NCBI GenBank assembly: GCA_002633005.1
Contig: NMRA01000195.1
Coordinates: forward strand, 653,356-717,355
Direction: 5' to 3'
DNA length: 64,000 nt
From: Phoronis australis
Lineage: Eukaryota; Phoronida; Phoronidae
The position numbers and the translations under genes were made by a program. Numbering within the stretch: position 1 is the first letter of the stretch; every line of letters begins with the position of its first letter. Below, in pieces: positions 40,101-52,100 of the stretch. The notes beneath the pieces were generated by a model. The model was not told the DNA's origin, did no database searches, and was given only the letters and a program-made list of their open reading frames with translations.

Positions 40101-43100
40101 NNNNNNNNNNNNNNNNNNNNNNNNNNNNNNNNNNNNNNNNNNNNNNNNNNNNNNNNNNNNNNNNNNNNNNNNNNNNNNNNNNNNNNNNNNNNNNNNNNNN
40201 NNNNNNNNNNNNNNNNNNNNNNNNNNNNNNNNNNNNNNNNNNNNNNNNNNNNNNNNNNNNNNNNNNNNNNNNNNNNNNNNNNNNNNNNNNNNNNNNNNNN
40301 NNNNNNNNNNNNNNNNNNNNNNNNNNNNNNNNNNNNNNNNAAAATCCGTTCAGGACTTTTGAAGATACAAAGGTAAGCGTAAAAAACTAAAATTGCCACT
40401 AGGGGGCACACCGGTAGTCGGATCCGTCCGAAAGTTCGCACATGCCGTCCCATTCATGAATGGAACATATGTGCCAAATTTCATGAACGTATGACAAAGG
40501 GTTTTGGAGATAGAGCAGCGGACGCCGGACGCCAGACGCCGGACGGACGCCGCCCGGACGGACGTACGGACGGACGGACGGACAGAGATGACGGCATAAT
40601 GCGTCCACATATAAATATGTGGGCGCATAACAAAAGCATGCAACTTACAAGCATTGCTTAGTAGAGCAATAGCATAGCTGTGTTCAGATATGGTTACATT
40701 GGTTGTCTGCAGCTGTTTCAGGAAACTGTAAGTAAAAGGTCATGTATTCTAAGCAATAATAATTATCACAAGTAGGATGGAAATCCTGTCAGATAGTTTG
40801 CTTATTTAAGAATGTGACTGTCTGGTGGCAGGAAAGAGTCCCAAATAGGGGATCAATTAAGTTCTCTAAATATTTTGCCCATTTGTGTCATTGTTTGCTT
40901 ACAGACATTCTATTGAATTTTCAACCACTTTAATTTCATTATAAGCTCCTCTTCGATTTCTGACATTTTCTAATAATTAATTAAGAACTGAAGCCTTAGT
41001 TCTGAAAATATTCTAGGGACCTAAAATTAAGCATGTTACATGAAAGGATGCAGAGTTCACTCTCGATGTCTATCAAGAAACTAAAAAATAGATTTTAGTT
41101 AACTTAGTAATGATACTAAAACAGCATAATGAACAGTCAGTGTTTTCACAGGTCCACAAATATGCAGTAGATATAGAGAACTTAGTTGAATCCCTATTTG
41201 GGGTTGTTTCATGCAACCGGCAAACGTTCACCTCAGCCATAAATCACGAGGTGAATATTAACACATAGATAGACCTTAGATTAAACCTAAACTGAATTTG
41301 TGACAACATATTCGATGTAATCTGGAATTTAGATCAAAGTAGACTGACTAGCCAGTAAAAGAGTTTGAATAACTCAAGAATGAGATTTGTTTCAACAGTT
41401 GTGTTATCTGTTTAACCAAATTTCACAAACAGTCCAATATAGTTATATTAAACACCCACAATGACTACTAGTTAAGATTACAACTATCTTGATGGCATTT
41501 CACAATTGACCAGCTCCATTAGATGTGTCCCTGGGGTCTGTTACATTAAAGTAAATCAAGACTTAAATAAAAACATCTGGTCTTATGCTTCCATTTCACA
41601 ATTGATGAACGAAGGTTTAGCCAAGTTATTATGAGTACATTACAGTCTAGAAATAATGAACAAAGGTTTAGCCAAGTTATTATGAGTGCATTACAGTCTA
41701 GAAATAATGAACGAAGGTTTAATCAAGTTATTATGAGTGCATTACAGTCTAGAAATAATGAACGAAGGTTTAACCAAGTTATTATGAGTGCATTACAGTC
41801 TAGAAATAATGAACGAAGGTTTAGCCAAGTTATTATGAGTGCATTACAGTCTAGAAATAATGAACGAAGGTTTAATCAAGTTATTATGAGTGCATTACAG
41901 TCTAGAAATAATGAACGAAGGTTTAGCCAAGTTATTATGAGTGCATTACAGTCTAGAAATAATGAACGAAGGTTTAGCCAAGTTATTATGAGTGCATTAC
42001 AGTCTAGAAATAAAATTTATAGAAATTATCTGAGTAACTAACAGTTATGTGTATTTTCTCACGCTTACAACATCTGCATCTAGTGAGATTTAAATATTTT
42101 TCATAAATAGTTGTGTTGAGCGAAACGCTAAATTTATGACCTAAGTTTTAACTCACTTTTCATGAAACGGAACCTAGGATTGAACACAATGGTACATCAG
42201 TGGTCATCATTAAGACATTAATGAACGTAGTCCGATACCTGATGTGGGAAAGTAGTGGGTTAGGTATAGGTCTGCTCAAAGACATTTTCTGGCTCTCAGC
42301 CTTCTTAGACAAGTGAATCCAAATACACGTGGCGGCCATTACGCGGGTACAGTTGGGGTCAGACAAGTCCGGCACTGGGTGGGGCTCCTTCTCAGGATAC
42401 AGGATATCATGCAACTTCATCACCGGCAAGAAGTCACTCAGCTGTGAAAAGCAGAAGTGAAATAGTGATATAACAACTAATCATTTCTTACACGATAGCA
42501 AGTGTGTGGTGACCTGTGCTGAATAACTAATACCATTTCAAGTTGACACATTTCAATGTGTATATGGCTATCAATGGTTAGTAATTGTAGACGTTTGAAC
42601 AGAAAGAAATAAACATTAAACATTCTTACATCGAAAAAGTCTTGTCGTTCTCATACAAACAGTGCCAACGAAATTGAACAAAAATTGATTTTTAAGTGGT
42701 ACAACAATATTAAAAAATTGGTAGGAAAGGTTTATTTCACGTCCAAATGTCAAAAACTCCCTAGCCAAGTGAGCCAAAGAGAATTGAAGAAGAAACAATG
42801 ATGAGATAGGGGTTACACCAAATTGCTTTCCTCAATTTGGCAATTCATGGACCAGGTGAGTTCAAGATTAATCAAGCATTTTGTGCTTGTAGGGGATAAC
42901 TGGTGTGCACAGTGGCTTAGAATTTCGCTGAGGTTTGGAAATTGTGGGTATCCTTCACACACAACAGACCTTTGAATTTGACATGCAAGGTCAGTGATTG
43001 CAGTTCTTTGTGAACCCTGCTCTCCATACAACTGCCCCAGTTGGCCACTGCAAGTGAACACAGCTTAACTCATTCGACCCTGAGCACCATATGGAATAAA

Positions 43101-46100
43101 TTGCTTAGTGGCCTGGCTGAGCTGTGGAATGTCTACCCCCTTGAAGTCGGAGGGTATTTCACTCAGAACTAGGTCACAAGCACTGCACATAATTAAAACC
43201 TCATCACTCAGTTATTAGTAAACATATACTTACCAAATTTTCAGCAATACATCTTGAGTAAATGAGCTTCATGTTGATATAAAATTTATCCAAGTTCAAT
43301 ATCGATAAAGGGTTGAACAAGTAGTTTTACTTTTTGTTTTCCAGAAACAAAGACGTTTGTTTACAAATAATCCATTTAAATTTCCAGAAAACATGTCAAG
43401 AAAGTTTTCTGTGTAGCATATCCTCATCATAAACTAGATCACTGAAATCTGTATCTAAATCTGACCACTCAGTGCCATCAGTATCCACACTATCATATCC
43501 ATAATCACTGAAGTCTATATCTAAATGTGACCAGTGTCATCAGTATCCACACTATCCTCCATAATAAAAACTTCAAGAACTGTGAGAGAGCAGCAAAGAT
43601 GATGTCCGTACAATATCAAGGCAGCAATTTCAAGTGAGTGTGTGCACAGTGCTAGTCACAGAATAGAATGTTCCTAGTAATTGAACATTTTGTTATTGTT
43701 TCTGATCAGTTCAAATAAAATAAACAGGAGCACCATAGCAGATGATTAAGTGGTGACAGCAGTGTTATGTAACACCAATTAGGCTACAATTCAGGGCAAT
43801 TAGCTTCATTCTAGTGTTCAAATCAAACAAACATGCTATATTTCAGGGAGGAATATCTTTATAACTTTTCAAAAGTTACCACAACAACCACTACAAAGGT
43901 TAACACTCTTCCTGGTTTTTCCTTGAATTGATAATTTGTTTGTGAAGAAATGGTTCTAGATTCCAGAAATAACAGCCAATAGGTATTAACTTCACAAACA
44001 AGAAGTTAACACAGAGTATGGTGTCTCAATCCTCATTGGATAGAAAACTGGGAATACCCTAGATATATTTAAACTTAAACCAATAAGTTGCTGCCTTCTA
44101 TCCCTCCTGAAGGCGTGATCCGCCTGTGAGATACATTCTTAGATAACGCCTCCAGACGGCATCAGGCCCTGAGTGAAAATAAACAGTCACGCCATAAGGC
44201 GGGATCAGGGAGGAATGAGTTAACAAAGAGTTTATGGCCCTGGCTGAGAAGATAACTGTCTTATTACTCCCTATGGGTTTTGAATAGCCAAGCCCGGAAT
44301 GGGTCAGTTATGGACAAATAGCTCATATTAGTCAAAAGATGGGTACATATTGTACATACTGCATTTTTCTGTATGCTTCCTGAGATAAACTGAAGCAATA
44401 CCCACATCAGTTGGTCACGACCTTTGCGCAGGTCTTTCAGCTGAAAGTCGAATGAGTTAAAATTCATCAAAATTGAATAAAACATATTACAACATACAAT
44501 AATATCATCGTAAAATTTTCAATACTGACTTGTCAACACATCCCACCAAACAATGCCAGCAATGAGGTTAAATTAAGTAACTGACTGTAACAGTAAAATC
44601 TCAACTGACTACCTTCCCCTTCATATAACACTTATGTTAACACTATAGCCTGACCACCTACCTCGTCATAGAACAACAATATTAACATTGTAGCCTGACC
44701 ATCAACTTGGTAATATAACACTAGTCTGAATACTCACCTTGTCATATAATGCCATTATGATGTGAGGAAAGCTTGCAAACTGGGAGAGTACGAAGAAAAT
44801 CAGCTGAGCAGACAGGTGCTGCCACAGTTGGAGATTGGCTTCACTACTAGCTGCATCGGAATTCTCTTCACACTTCATGACTGTGACAATGAGATGGACG
44901 AGCTCTTCCTCAAGAATAATACAGCGTGTCTTGGCCTAAGGAACAAGACTTGGTTAATGTGATGTAGGACCTAAGACAACTTTCATTTTCAGCCTACTTT
45001 GCATCATCGTACATTTCAGATCAGATTTATATGAAGCTTTTAGATACTATGGGATGTAAAGCGTCTTTAACTCACTGCAAAACTAGACTTTTAAAAAAGT
45101 TTCAACATATTCAGGACCCATTTGCTTGTGGACGCAAGTAACTATAATGTGGTCAAACTTAAACACTGCTTATAAAGTGAAGCCACCTGATTATTGAGAA
45201 ATAACATTGTGACTGTCAGGGGCAACATTTTGTAGACTAAGTCTCTTGTGAGAATAGGGAGATTGTACCAGAAAACACAAAACCATGCTAGTGAAAGACT
45301 AGTGCTTTGCGAGTATTCATGGGAGCTTACTGGCCTATCACTGCAAAACCGAGGTCATTGAATTTATTGGTCGGTTGAATTGCTGCGGTGAATTATGGGA
45401 TGCAATTCGTTAATTATAGGGAGAATTGACTGTATCCGTTCCATATTTTGCAAGTGCAAACTAATATCTTGGGGTCTGCAGAACGCAGCCCACTTAACTG
45501 TAGTGTAGTCAAACGTCCATGAATATGTTGCGTTGAAGTGACTAACTGGGGTTACCTGCTTATTGAGACATAACATGCTGATGACCATGTCCTTGGAGTA
45601 TGACTGTCTGACAACGTACTTCAACAGTTCAGTCTGCGGCATCAGTAATTCCTATAAAACGAATTAGGAGACAGTGTTTAATTTTTTAGCTACTCTCTCT
45701 ATGACAGATCTATGGAGCGGAACCCTTTGTTTTGGGTTTCAGTATAACAAGATGACACTCATAATTAGCTATGACAACACCATTTTGCAGAATGGAGTTC
45801 ATTAATTACTTCACTGGGAACCTTGGCCACACTTATTTGACTTAAATTAGTTTGAAATTTGCAATGGGACTTTAACAGATTAACGTTGAGGTCACCAAAG
45901 AAACAAGTAACAAGGTAACCACGTAAACCAATAAACAGATTGTAAATACATAAAGCAAGACAGCTTGTGTCCTACCTCACATGGTGTGTATTATATGTTA
46001 CCTGCTAATACATGCTTATTGGTGAAATGCAATGCCCTATTGTGAAAGTTACAAAGAAGGATATAAAAACTGCCATCACATTAACAATTGCAATGTTTTA

Positions 46101-49100
46101 CCAAAATTGTCACAATGCGACTATTGTAAGCTGAATAAGAGTTACACTGTACATACATGGTTATAAGGTAGTGGTCCCTGTACAGGAAACCTTAAGTTGT
46201 TAGGATTCAGTTTCCAGGTGTTTGTGATAGTGCTCGAGTAGCCAACCACCGGCCGTAGACTTGTGCGTACAGCACCGGTCACCATCTGTGCAGTTGGACG
46301 AAAACTCTGGACAAAGTCTGCCAGCAACCTTCCAATCGTCTGAAAGCAGAAATTACACCATGACACTTACCACTGACCCTTTTTATGGTTTTTCAAAATG
46401 TAGGCAGATCTGAGATGACCCAAGGGACCCATTTCCATTCCAAACAGAACTAAACAAAATGCAATGACCTTCTTGTTTTTAGCAGCATTTGTGCTCCCAC
46501 TGAAACATCCTAGATCCGCCTGGGCAAAATGTTGGCATGTGCAGTGGAAAGGATATATTGAAACACCGTCTTGTACTTCACGAAAATAAAAAACACAGAG
46601 AATAAACCTATCTTAAATTACCATGCATGACAAATCGCTTGATCAAATAATTTCTCTGTATCAATTTAACGCATTTTTCAGTCAAAGCTGTATATAGTAA
46701 TTTCTCAAATTAAGAATACGTTTTTCCACCCATGTTTTGACATCCGAATTTTGTGATAACTCGTAAAAAATGGAAACTGGTAAAAAAAGTTGAACACAAA
46801 CTCACCCAATGAGGCCAGGGTTTGCTGTGTTTTGTAACCTCATTAACTGCAAAGTATCCCGGCAAGAGGCAGGCATTCCTGTCCAGGACAAGCTCCACAA
46901 CCTGAAACAAAGGAAGATGAACGCGTAACAAAGATGGAGAGATGGAAATGGAGATTTAAGCCATGTCTTCACGTTCCAATTGTCATAAATTGCTGCATGT
47001 GACAAATTGGACTATGAACACGTAGATAGGTGTTACAATACACCCTGAAACAAAAATAGGAGAAAAGTACGTGACTCTAGTTTTTGCAATGATGAATCAT
47101 CTGACTCGTAAGACCGATGCCCAATAGCAGCTTTTAACATGTGACAGAGTGAAATAACGTGTGTGAAAAGGGCCACGTGGTAGGTCAATAATCACACTCA
47201 GTGGTGCCACTCTTCCTAAAAAGCATCACTCTCACAGTAAATGTTAAGAGATAAGTGTGAATAGCACAGCTGAATCATACACATAGATGTTTGCGGCATA
47301 GCACAGCAGCATAGGCAGCTGGTTTATACACCAACAATAAAGCAGCAGGTTTTGAGAGTTCTCACAACAACACTACACCCTTTGTAGGTAAAAAATGTAA
47401 TGAAAACCTACTAATCATCACCTGTTAAACTCTTCCTGGCTTTGTGATTTTTCAGCTTGACAAAGGTCACGCAGCTGAATCTGGAGTCACTGATTAGTGT
47501 TACCTTCAATTGTGGAAAAACGGAACATATCCTCTTTTATAACAACACATGCCCCTTTTCCAGGCTTAGACAGAAGTCTCCTTCCTATTGTTTCCTACTG
47601 TTGGAGAAGCGTGCTTTAAACCAGGTATAGTAAGCAAGACTACTCAAGGTTCACCTGTTTTAGTGCCTTGATCTGTTCACTCGCGTCAGCATCACTAGGA
47701 ATGGATTGGGCCTTCTCCAGTATGTCACGCAGCAAGTCACGACAACCCTGTAGTGTTAACAGACGAAGCAGTAAGTCCATTTACAGAAGGAAAAAATAAG
47801 GAGCAGTTCATGTAATATGTACTATGAAAATTGTTATGAAAAGTAATGTGTCCAATGAAACCTTGGAAATAGAAGATGATACTGTATATGGTGTCAGCGT
47901 GACCATTATGGTTCGTATGAACTCAATTTAGAGTTTTACTAAACATGGAATGTAACGGGAGCTTATGAAGTTAAGCTTAGTGTTATTGATTATATACATG
48001 AGTGACTAATCATTGTATCACCCTCTGTTGTTCTATACAGTGGCCATGAAACCCCTTCCGTCACAAAAACCAACTTTTGAGTTAAACCACTTATTGTTAT
48101 GAAATTGGTCTCAAATTGTTCCTTTAAGTTAGTCAAAACAGACAGGAGTTCTAAGCTTGGAAAGACGTGACATTTCATTATCGCTTAAAGCATATCTTCA
48201 ATGGTAACACCTGAAAATTTGGTTCCCACAGTATGTTAAGTGCATCCCTCTGAGCCCACTAGTGCTATAAATTGTCAAATGCAACGAACTGTTAGGCATA
48301 TATGCTTGCTTTTGTCTACGTCACCTGTTAATTCAAACAGCTGCCAATAACACCCACACTCAATGGTGTTCTATTCAGAACCCAATTCAAAACAACCTTT
48401 TGTTGTTTGTGCTGGGATGTCGCAGTGACGCAATGTGGTGCAAAAAGGCAGCTTCACTTATCAATTGACAGGCTTACATTTGCGTGATTGAACTCGCGTT
48501 TTCTTATTTTACTAAGGCTTTGCTAGGACTATCTGATTAGCCCAATACATTATAACAAAATTCCGTTGAAGTTAGACTTTAAGATCAGAAAATAATTGTG
48601 TCTGGTTTGTTTTCTGTACAGTTTTATTTGTTGAACATGCTCTTGAGGTCTTTGCCATACCAATAGTCACTTCTCAACTCAGTAAGGAATAAGCCGACAT
48701 CAATTAGCCTAAGGGGTGGTCTAAATGAAAAGTAAGTTTCTTCAATGGAACGCGTGTTCAGAGCTGGTCCAAGTGATTTCTAAGAGGTAACTAAAGGGAA
48801 AATCTCCCGTGACATTTTATTGTCTTATTCATTAGGTACCTTGTAATCAACACCACCAATGATTTTGTAAAGCACTTTAAATGCCTGGCACCAGACAGGG
48901 GCATTTTGGTAGCACAAGATTTCGCAGTGTAGCAATGCCTCGCTGACCATTCTGGGAAGAAAATGGCAAATGATTAAGAGCAACAATGAGGCACCCTGTC
49001 AAATAATAACACGACTGTACAAAATCATGCAAAGTCAACAAGCATCATATTATATTGGATATTATACAATTACTGACTTTCAGCGAGGTCAATAATGTCA

Positions 49101-52100
49101 GTTTTCAGACAACAAACATGTTATAATGACCGAGAAGAAAGCGAGGTCATTATTGTTTGGGTTTTCAATCACTCGTTCAGTCAGTCAGCAACCAGCTTTT
49201 TATCTAAAACGTTAAGAAGAGATTTGAAAATACTTCAATTAGGTGCTTGGAATTGACAAACGAACAGTGAGTCATATTTTGCAAAAAGATATCTTATTTT
49301 GTGGTCATACAGTCATTTGGGTAGACAATCAGTGCTAAACAAAGTGCAGCTGTATTCACTGACAACTTGTAAATGGTGAAAATAAAAAATTCTGAAAACT
49401 GGTGAACTTTGCACTAATGACACACCTTGGGGACTCGCATAGCCTACATCATGCAGTGTTATTCCCCAACACCACATCACAATACTTACTGTACACGGTC
49501 GAGTGATTTACAGGGAATCATTTTCGACACAAAATTCGTTCTTAAAAACATTAAATTTCGTAAACTTTAAGCATCCTTCATATTCTCATCACCGCTCTAT
49601 GTTGTGCTTCTAATTAATTCGACCAGGTAATCACAGAGACAAAGAATAAGCATGCAAGTTCAACTTTAAGGTTATGAAGGTCTTTATTGACTTGTCTGTG
49701 AATTTAGCCAATTATCTACAATACTAAGAGACAGTTTAACTTCAGTTGGTAAAAGTATATATTCTCTGAAAGTAGAAAGCCTGTACAATTTTGACTTTTG
49801 ACTTTATACAAAACTGCTACTAAATGGATCATCTGAACACAAATTAGTAAAATTTACAAAAAAGAAAAGTACACCCATATCAAAAACGATATCAATAACA
49901 TCCAAATTTTATTTTATCTAAACGCACAAGATGAAATCTCAAGAACACTGTTATGGTTCTTCTTCTCAATTGTAATTTCGTTTTCATTTGATGCCACTCT
50001 TCGTTTTTTGCAAAAGTGAAATTTTTTTAAAACAATTCCTAAAAGCAGTTTGGAAAACAGTTCATGGTCTCTGAAAGTTTCATATGGATCAGATCAGCCA
50101 AATCTGAAATATGATGTTCCAAAATTTGCCAAATTTAGCCATTGTCCACGCACTGAAACTAGACTCATATGAATTGAATTTTCCATAAGATATTATTGTA
50201 TATGCATAGATTCTGAAAAAAATTATTGATTAGCGAGAATTAATCATACTTAGAGATTCAAGTTACGTTCAAGAGGTTCTGAAACTAGAAAGCGATTCGT
50301 TTCATAAACAATTGACATTGTGTCGTTGCAAAAGACGTTTAATAATTATATTTCTTTCCATTTGTGTAATAACTGAAAACCTTCTCATCTATTAGTACAA
50401 GAGTTTCGCTGTGCAAAATGTAAAGCATAAGAAGTTCAGAATCACTCACTGAAAAGGAACGTGAAAAAAAACACGGTTGTAAATGATAAAAATGAATAAG
50501 CTTTACCACATGAAAAAATATAATGCATTTGATAATGGGAATTAAAGCAAAATTCTTTTATTTACAACTTCAAGTTCACTGATCAATATTTTAAAAAAAT
50601 CTTAAATTAGTTTATTTTTTGTCTTTACTTCGCAAAGTTTACTCATTCTTGAAATGACTTATTTTAAGAAAAAGATTTTCTAAAATACAGCCAACATGCT
50701 TTAAATTTCAAAAAAATTCTTGTGAAAGGATGTCCAAAACCTCCTCGAAAGTAACCTGCCAATGGCGTTTGGTTGTTAGTGGGTACGCGCCCAATGTGAT
50801 TGAACACAGCCCTGCCCTCTTTTAATTTTGACTAGTGGGCAACCCTGTAAACACGATAAAACGTCGCTGACCAAGGGAACACAATCATCTAACAACATTA
50901 TTGGCCAGGCAAATCACCTGAAGGCTTCGGCTGTTATGTCACAATAAGGGAATTGAACCCCTGATTGACTCGCCCCCTGCAGGAAGTTACAGGCACTACA
51001 TCATGTGACACCATTTTACATTATTAATTCTCAAAAAAATCCCAATGAAGCAGAATCAGCACTTGACACGTAGCAATTGAAACAATAAATTTCTATTCAC
51101 AGGGGAGGTAAGATAAAAAGAGAGAAAAACTGACCTTGCAGAGAGCACGCTGCTTTGGACAGCACGCTCCAGGACATCCAGTAAACTCTTGGAGCGCCGA
51201 CTGTTGAATTGCGAGAAAACGTTGTGAACATAATACCGCAGCACCAGCTCCTTAGTTTCTTGCTGTTTATGAAACCAAGCAAAACAAATTATAAGCAACA
51301 TTCAATACAGCGCCCTAAGTATCGACCTACATGCTAGAATGTTTCGTCAATTTTTCCATTGTGCTCAGAAAATTTGACGATGCACCAAAGTTCCCGTTAC
51401 AAACTTCCACCAGCATTTCCTAAGTATATCTTTTGGATCCCAATGTATGTACTCCTGCTCAGACTCAATGACAGCTAGGGCAAGATGGGCAGCCACCAGA
51501 AGATACCATCAATTTATTGCACCCTTAGTTTTAAGAATAAGCTCAATGACTTGAAACTCTGAAGTATTTGTGAGTTCATGCACAGTCGATGACTAAGAAT
51601 GATATGGAATATGGCACACCCAAATTAATTAATTCTGTGCACTGATTCTGAACAAATCCAACACCATGGGACAAGCGCAGTATTTTGGCATGATCATGCG
51701 ACATAAATTTAATATTGTCATCTCCAAAATTCAAACTAAGTTTTGAAATGTGACCCGGGATTGTGCTCAAGTCTAAAATGTCGACATGGTCAAATTTGGA
51801 GCTTAGATGGTTGCAATAAGAGTACAAACAAGTGTTAACAATCATGGCATTTGATGCATAATACACAACATTTTATCATAAACAACACACAACATGTTAA
51901 TTACACCATTTTAATTTTGAAAATTTCCCACGTGTAAAAAACAATACTTACATCATTCAATCAAATGATGGCTATCAAATTTGTAATATATGTAATAAAC
52001 ACAGTATGCTGCAAAACAGGTCAATATTACCAAACAGATACTAGTTTTATGATCGACATATGTCCCGGATAATAGATAAATGATACGTGCGTCGCAAGCT

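Noticed and set aside
39242-40453. Open frames spanning the N run on both strands
   Set aside because: They consist mostly of unknown bases; nothing in the sequenced ends supports coding.
40520-40590. GACG-rich stretch as a direct-repeat array (CRISPR-like)
   Set aside because: It is a short-period CGGACG/GACG simple repeat without spacers, inside a eukaryotic repeat element.
41631-42041. 136-codon frame MSALQSRNNERRFSQVI
   Set aside because: Product of the 51-bp tandem repeat in a MED23 intron; no initiation or conservation evidence.
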